The notes beneath the pieces are model-generated. The model did no database searches and was not told the DNA's origin. It worked only from the letters and a program-made list of their open reading frames with translations. From positions 1 through 8,305 of the forward strand of contig JAQUAE010000064.1 in assembly GCA_028687395.1 (NCBI GenBank): DNA of 8,305 nt, written 5' to 3'. Numbering within the stretch: the stretch's first letter is position 1; each line of letters begins with the position of its first letter. Below, one piece after another: positions 4,795-8,305 of this stretch. Both the position numbers and the translations under genes were made by a program. The DNA is from Anaerolineales bacterium. Lineage in GTDB: Bacteria; Chloroflexota; Anaerolineae; Anaerolineales; UBA4823.

Positions 4795-5928
4795 ATGTTC
4801 AATTCCCGCTTGGTCTCCCTCATCCGCAAGGAGTTCATCCAGATTCGCCGCGACCCACGCATCCTGATCCTGGTGATCATCCTGCCAGTGATGCAATTGC
4901 TCCTCCTGGGGTACTCGGCAACCAACGACGTGCGCAACGTTCCGCTGGCCGTCTTCGACCAGGACCGCGGCTCGGCGGCGCGGGCGCTGCTCGATGCTTA
5001 TCGCGCCGCGGATTATTTTAAACTGGCATACGAAGTCGATTCCGAGCAGGAGCTGCGCAAGATGATCGACGCTGGCCGGGCGCGCGCCGGGCTGGTGATT
5101 CCGCCGGGGTACAGCGACGCGGTGCTGGGAGGAGGCTCAGCGCAGGTGGCCTTTGTCCTGGATGGCAGCGACCCCACCGTGGCTTCCACCGCGCTCTCGG
5201 CAGCCAAGCTGATTGGGCAAGAACATGCCACGCAGATTATGGCTGAACGCCTGGCGCGCCGCGGCCAGCCCTTTCTGGTGCAGGCCCCCGTCGACGTGCG
5301 CACCCAGGTGTGGTACAACCCCGACCTGGTCAGCGCGTACTTCATGATCCCGGGTGTGATCGGCATGATTCTCTACGCTTTAACATCGATACTGACTGCC
5401 ACTGCCATCGTGCGTGAGCGAGAGCGGGGCACGATCGAGCAGTTGATTGTTACCCCGATCCGCCCCTGGGAGTTGATTGTGGGCAAGTTGCTACCCTACG
5501 TCATTCTGGCGATCCTTAATACGCTGGAAGTGCTGGCGCTCGGCCACTACTTGTTCGGCGTGCCCATCCGCGGTGACCTGGGGATGATCGTGGTTTTATC
5601 CGGACTATTTTTGCTCTCCAGCCTGGGCATGGGCTTGCTGGCCTCTACCATCGCCAACACGCAGCAGGAAGCCATGCTCACCGTGTGGATGACCTTGCTG
5701 CCCAGCATCTTCCTTTCCGGCTTCTTCTTTCCCCTGGAGGCCATGCCGCGCGTGCTGCAATGGATTTCGTACCTCTTTCCCCTGCGCTACTACCTGGTGA
5801 TCATCCGTTCGATGATGCTCAAGGGGGGCGGGGTGCAATCTTTCCCGAATGAAGTTCTGGCGCTGACCCTCTTCGGCGTAGCCATCATGGTGGCAGCCAC
5901 GCGCCGTTTCCGTAAGCGCCTGGATTAA
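4795..5928 (+). CDS. ABC-2 family exporter permease (YbhR/YbhS-like)
   Basis: The 377-residue product has the ABC-2 permease layout: a cytoplasmic start (LIRKEFIQIRRDPR, 9-22), a first transmembrane helix (about 22-41), a large extracytoplasmic domain (about 42-180), and five further hydrophobic helices (about 181-204, 228-252, 262-284, 296-313, 352-368). WYNPD (173-177) followed by MIPGVIGMI and REREEG-like RERERGTIEQLIVTP (207-221, the cytoplasmic coupling region) are characteristic of the YbhR/YbhS/YhhJ group, whose members are about 370 residues. Such proteins form the channel of drug or ion exporters together with an ATPase and a HlyD adaptor. GGAG lies 5-8 bases before the ATG at 4795. 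A TTG at 4765 overlapping the upstream stop would add ten residues and has no such support. Only one permease is visible; E. coli has two, so a second may lie downstream. Confidence 0.9.
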   Translation: MFNSRLVSLIRKEFIQIRRDPRILILVIILPVMQLLLLGYSATNDVRNVPLAVFDQDRGSAARALLDAYRAADYFKLAYEVDSEQELRKMIDAGRARAGLVIPPGYSDAVLGGGSAQVAFVLDGSDPTVASTALSAAKLIGQEHATQIMAERLARRGQPFLVQAPVDVRTQVWYNPDLVSAYFMIPGVIGMILYALTSILTATAIVRERERGTIEQLIVTPIRPWELIVGKLLPYVILAILNTLEVLALGHYLFGVPIRGDLGMIVVLSGLFLLSSLGMGLLASTIANTQQEAMLTVWMTLLPSIFLSGFFFPLEAMPRVLQWISYLFPLRYYLVIIRSMMLKGGGVQSFPNEVLALTLFGVAIMVAATRRFRKRLD

Positions 5929-5967
5929 CTGTTTCCAAGGCTCGTACCCTCTCTCAGGAGATTTCCT

Positions 5968-7341
5968 ATGCTATTGAACAAGATAACCAAGATAAAAGAC
6001 AAGCGCTGGCTCATCCCGCTGGTTGTCGTGCTGCTGGCATTGCTCGGGGTGGGCATTGCTGTGGCGCGCGGCCTGGCCAGGTCGAACGGTGGGTTGACCG
6101 CCTCTGGCACGGTCGAAGCGGTGGAGGTGCTGGTCTCCCCCGAGATCGCTGGCAGGGTGCTGGAGGTGCTGGTCGAGAAGGGGGAGGCGGTGGGGGCTGG
6201 CGAGGCGGTCCTACGCCTGGAAGACGACCTGCTCCAGACACTGCGCCAGAAGGCCGAAGCCGCATTGGAGACAGCGCGAGCCAACCTGTCGGCCGCGCAG
6301 ATTGGCCTGGAGGTGAGCCAGGCCGCGCTGCAAGCTGCCCAGGCCAGCGAAGAGGTGATTAGCGGTAACGCCCAGGCCGAGCTGCTTGCCGCCCAGGAGG
6401 CGCTGGATGACTTGCACAAGAACATCGACGTCGCCCGGGCGGAGGTCGCGCTGGCCATCTCAGTCGCCAACCGCGCCGTGTACGAGGCGGATTACTACTA
6501 CGAGAATTTCTCTGTGCCTGAGAACCAGGCGCGCTACACTGCCGAGGAGGGCGCGATCGAGATGAAGAAGCGTCTGGACCGGGCGCGCCAGCAGTTCGAG
6601 CCCTATAAGAACGCGGCCAGCACCGATTCGACCCGCATTGACCTGAAAGAGGCTGTGGACGAAGCCCAGGCGGATTACAACACCGCCGTGCGGCGCCTGG
6701 AATACCAGGTGGCTTTAGAGCGGGCCGAAGCTGGCCTGGCCCAGGCGCAGCGCGAGCAGGAAAAGCTCGCCGCTGGGCCGGCCCCCAACCAGGTGGCCAT
6801 CCTCGAAGCCCGCATCCAGGCTGCGCAGGCATTGCCTGAGCAGGCACGCGCGGCTACTCAGCAAGCCCGCCTGGCCGTAGAGCAGGCGCAGGCGCGCCAG
6901 GAGCAATCCCTGGCGGCGGTGGTGCAGGCCAGCGCCGAACTGGATTGGGTCAACGCCCAACTTGACAAGCTGGTGCTTTACGCTCCTATCTCAGGTGTCG
7001 TGCTCAGCCGGGACATCGAGCCCGGTGAGGTGATCCAACCCGGCGTGCCGGTCATATCCATTGGCCAACTCGACCGCCTGACCATCACCGTCTACGTTCC
7101 CGAAGATCTGTACGGGAAAATCAAGCTGGGGATGAAGGCCCGTGTGTTGGTGGATTCCTTCCCAGGCGAAAGCTTCGCCGCCTCCGTGGTGCACATTGCG
7201 GATAAAGCCGAGTTCACCCCGCGCAACGTGCAAACAGTGGAAGGCAGGCGCACCACCGTATTTGCCGTCGAGTTGAGCGTGCAGGACCCGCAAGGGAAGC
7301 TGAAGCCGGGGATGCCCGCCGACGTGCAGTTCGGCCGGTAG
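5968..7341 (+). CDS. HlyD-family membrane fusion/adaptor protein
   Basis: The 457-residue product has a basic N-terminus and one transmembrane anchor (about 14-34). The first lipoyl half follows (SGTVEAVEVLVSPEIAGRV, 46-64, and VEKGEAVGAGEAVLRLEDD, 69-87). Next is a long Ala/Gln/Glu-rich coiled coil (about 88-335), interrupted by a Tyr-rich, less regular section (about 171-225). The second lipoyl half (LYAPISGVVLSRDIEPGEVI, 337-356) and a beta-barrel-like C-terminus (369-457, ending KPGMPADVQFGR) complete it. This is the adaptor that links inner-membrane exporters to the outside; E. coli YbhG is the analogue in the matching operon but is shorter (about 330 residues). AGGAG lies 7 bases before the ATG. 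It follows the permease gene by 39 bases and the ATPase gene starts 15 bases after its stop. The anchor is uncleaved by appearance, with no lipobox. Confidence 0.92.
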   Translation: MLLNKITKIKDKRWLIPLVVVLLALLGVGIAVARGLARSNGGLTASGTVEAVEVLVSPEIAGRVLEVLVEKGEAVGAGEAVLRLEDDLLQTLRQKAEAALETARANLSAAQIGLEVSQAALQAAQASEEVISGNAQAELLAAQEALDDLHKNIDVARAEVALAISVANRAVYEADYYYENFSVPENQARYTAEEGAIEMKKRLDRARQQFEPYKNAASTDSTRIDLKEAVDEAQADYNTAVRRLEYQVALERAEAGLAQAQREQEKLAAGPAPNQVAILEARIQAAQALPEQARAATQQARLAVEQAQARQEQSLAAVVQASAELDWVNAQLDKLVLYAPISGVVLSRDIEPGEVIQPGVPVISIGQLDRLTITVYVPEDLYGKIKLGMKARVLVDSFPGESFAASVVHIADKAEFTPRNVQTVEGRRTTVFAVELSVQDPQGKLKPGMPADVQFGR

Positions 7342-7356
7342 GTAGGGGCGACAGGC

Positions 7357-8292
7357 GTGAACGGGTTGGTTGAGGCTATCAACTTGAGTAAATCCTTCGG
7401 CGCTGTGCAGGCGGTGGCCGGGTTGAGCCTGCGGGTGGCTGCCGGGGAGATTTATGGCCTGGTCGGGCCGGATGGCGCTGGCAAGACCACCACGCTGCGC
7501 CTGCTGTGTGGGGTGCTGTGCGCCGACGCCGGGGAGGCGCGCATCCATGGCTTCGACATCTTCACCCAGACCGACCAGGCGCGCGCCTGTATCGGCTACC
7601 TGCCCCAGCGCTTCTCGCTCTACGAAGAGCTGACCGTTATGGAAAACATCCGTTTCTTCGCCGAGGCGCGCGGCCTGGCGTCCACCGAGTGGTTGCCGCG
7701 CTGCACGCAAATCCTGGAATTTGTCGGGTTGGAGGCGTTTGCCAGCCGCAGGGCGGGGCAGCTCTCGGGAGGCATGAAGCAGAAGCTGGGCCTGGCGGCT
7801 GCCTTGGTGCACCAGCCGCAGCTCTTGCTGCTGGATGAGCCTACCACCGGCGTCGACCCGGTGACCCGCCAGGATTTCTGGCGCCTGATCATCCGCCTGG
7901 CGGCGGGCGGGCAGGTGGCAGTGCTGGTCAGTACCCCTTATATGGACGAAGCGGCGCGCTGCACCCGGGTGGGTTTCATGCAAGCCGGGCGCCTGATCGT
8001 CGAAGACGCTCCGGGAGAGCTGCAGGTTACCCTGAGGGGGCGCGTGCTGGAGCTTTGCGGAGAACCGATGCGCGACCTGCGCAAGCTGGCGTTGGGCGAT
8101 CCGGCAGTTGAAAACGTGCAGATGTTTGGCGACCGGATGCACTTGCGGGTGGGCAAGGGCCAGGCGCGCCAGGTGATCAAGCGCCTCAAGGGCGTCTCAA
8201 CTTCCGCCGGGGTAACTATCGCCCACCTGCGCCCGGTGCAACCCGGCCTGGAGGACGTCTTCATTGCCCTGATGGAGGCGCGCCATGCTTGA
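7357..8292 (+). CDS. ABC transporter ATPase, equivalent to the first half of YbhF
   Basis: The 311-residue product starts at GTG (7357) with AGGGG 8 bases upstream. It carries Walker A GPDGAGKT (37-44), Q-loop YLPQ (81-84), signature LSGGMKQKLGLA (136-147), Walker B LLLLDE (156-161) and D-loop GVDP (165-168). The H-loop reads VLVSTPYMDEA (189-199) with Pro194 where histidine normally sits. The GPDGAGKT variant, LSGGMKQKLGLA, the altered H-loop and the C-terminal LEDVFIALME all resemble the first ATPase domain of E. coli YbhF (a tandem ATPase, recalled from memory), which likewise lacks this histidine. It powers export with the permease and adaptor encoded just upstream. The missing histidine implies one impaired ATP site, expected when this subunit pairs with a second, complete ATPase. 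Residues about 222-311 form the usual C-terminal extension. Confidence 0.93.
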   Translation: MNGLVEAINLSKSFGAVQAVAGLSLRVAAGEIYGLVGPDGAGKTTTLRLLCGVLCADAGEARIHGFDIFTQTDQARACIGYLPQRFSLYEELTVMENIRFFAEARGLASTEWLPRCTQILEFVGLEAFASRRAGQLSGGMKQKLGLAAALVHQPQLLLLDEPTTGVDPVTRQDFWRLIIRLAAGGQVAVLVSTPYMDEAARCTRVGFMQAGRLIVEDAPGELQVTLRGRVLELCGEPMRDLRKLALGDPAVENVQMFGDRMHLRVGKGQARQVIKRLKGVSTSAGVTIAHLRPVQPGLEDVFIALMEARHA

Positions 8293-8305
8293 GCCGGTCG
8301 TCGTG
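8285..8305 (+). CDS. Start of a further gene, probably the second ATPase subunit (cut by window edge)
   Basis: An ATG at 8285 overlaps the end of the preceding ATPase gene by 8 bases (ATGCTTGA) and is preceded by GGAGG at 8274-8278, 6 bases upstream. The seven visible codons read MLEPVVV. The overlap and ribosome binding site make a translationally coupled gene likely. That it encodes the second ATPase is inference: in YbhF the second ATPase domain follows the first at this point. The visible residues are too few to identify a family. Confidence 0.65.

Noticed and set aside
6991..8142. Minus-strand ORF of 383 codons opposite the adaptor and ATPase genes
   Set aside because: It lies antisense to two genes with intact, recognisable motifs, has no family-like pattern, and is rich in His/Gln/Arg/Pro as expected of the reverse strand of a GC-rich gene.
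1..8305. CRISPR array, insertion sequence, tRNA or rRNA genes
   Set aside because: No regularly spaced direct repeats, no transposase-like protein with terminal inverted repeats, and no tRNA or rRNA signature sequences were seen by eye.

Overview
This GC-rich window (roughly 60 percent or more by eye) has bacterial gene structure: Shine-Dalgarno sequences, sigma-70-type promoter elements, and short gaps or overlaps between genes. The gene content suggests a Chloroflexota (Anaerolineae-like) genome. The pointers are an Ala/Thr/Gln-rich lipoprotein, a pair of small membrane proteins, a pterin carbinolamine dehydratase starting with a CxxC-type segment, and an ABC exporter with a coiled-coil adaptor. 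This placement is an inference from remembered family resemblance; no search was run.

Left part, minus strand. A lipoprotein gene runs off the left edge (start at 305). Upstream of it lies about 550 bases without a credible gene (309-859) that holds several perfect inverted repeats and one AT-rich island. Next comes a two-gene minus-strand unit: a LOG/TIGR00730-type nucleotide-binding protein (2842 to 2249), then a PLP-dependent class III aminotransferase (2173 to 860).

Middle, plus strand. Divergent from the LOG gene, an extended -10 promoter precedes a two-helix membrane protein (2975-3382). It is followed by a 73-residue membrane protein with a glycine zipper (3421-3642) and by pterin-4a-carbinolamine dehydratase (3692-4033).

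Right part, plus strand. This is the most coherent system in the window: a TetR-family regulator (4160-4768), an ABC-2 permease (4795-5928), a HlyD-type adaptor (5968-7341), an ABC ATPase (7357-8292), and the first codons of a further gene overlapping it by 8 bases (8285 onward, cut by the window edge). A near-consensus promoter and a perfect 20-bp palindrome lie directly in front of the regulator. This points to a self-repressed efflux or export operon of the YbhGFSR kind, with the tandem ATPase YbhF apparently split into separate genes.

The regulator's start should be moved inward from the first ATG, because that ATG lies upstream of the predicted transcription start. I did not find an unmistakable new system. 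The items most worth checking are the palindrome-promoter arrangement, the split ATPase with a missing H-loop histidine, and the structured gene-free stretch at 309-859.
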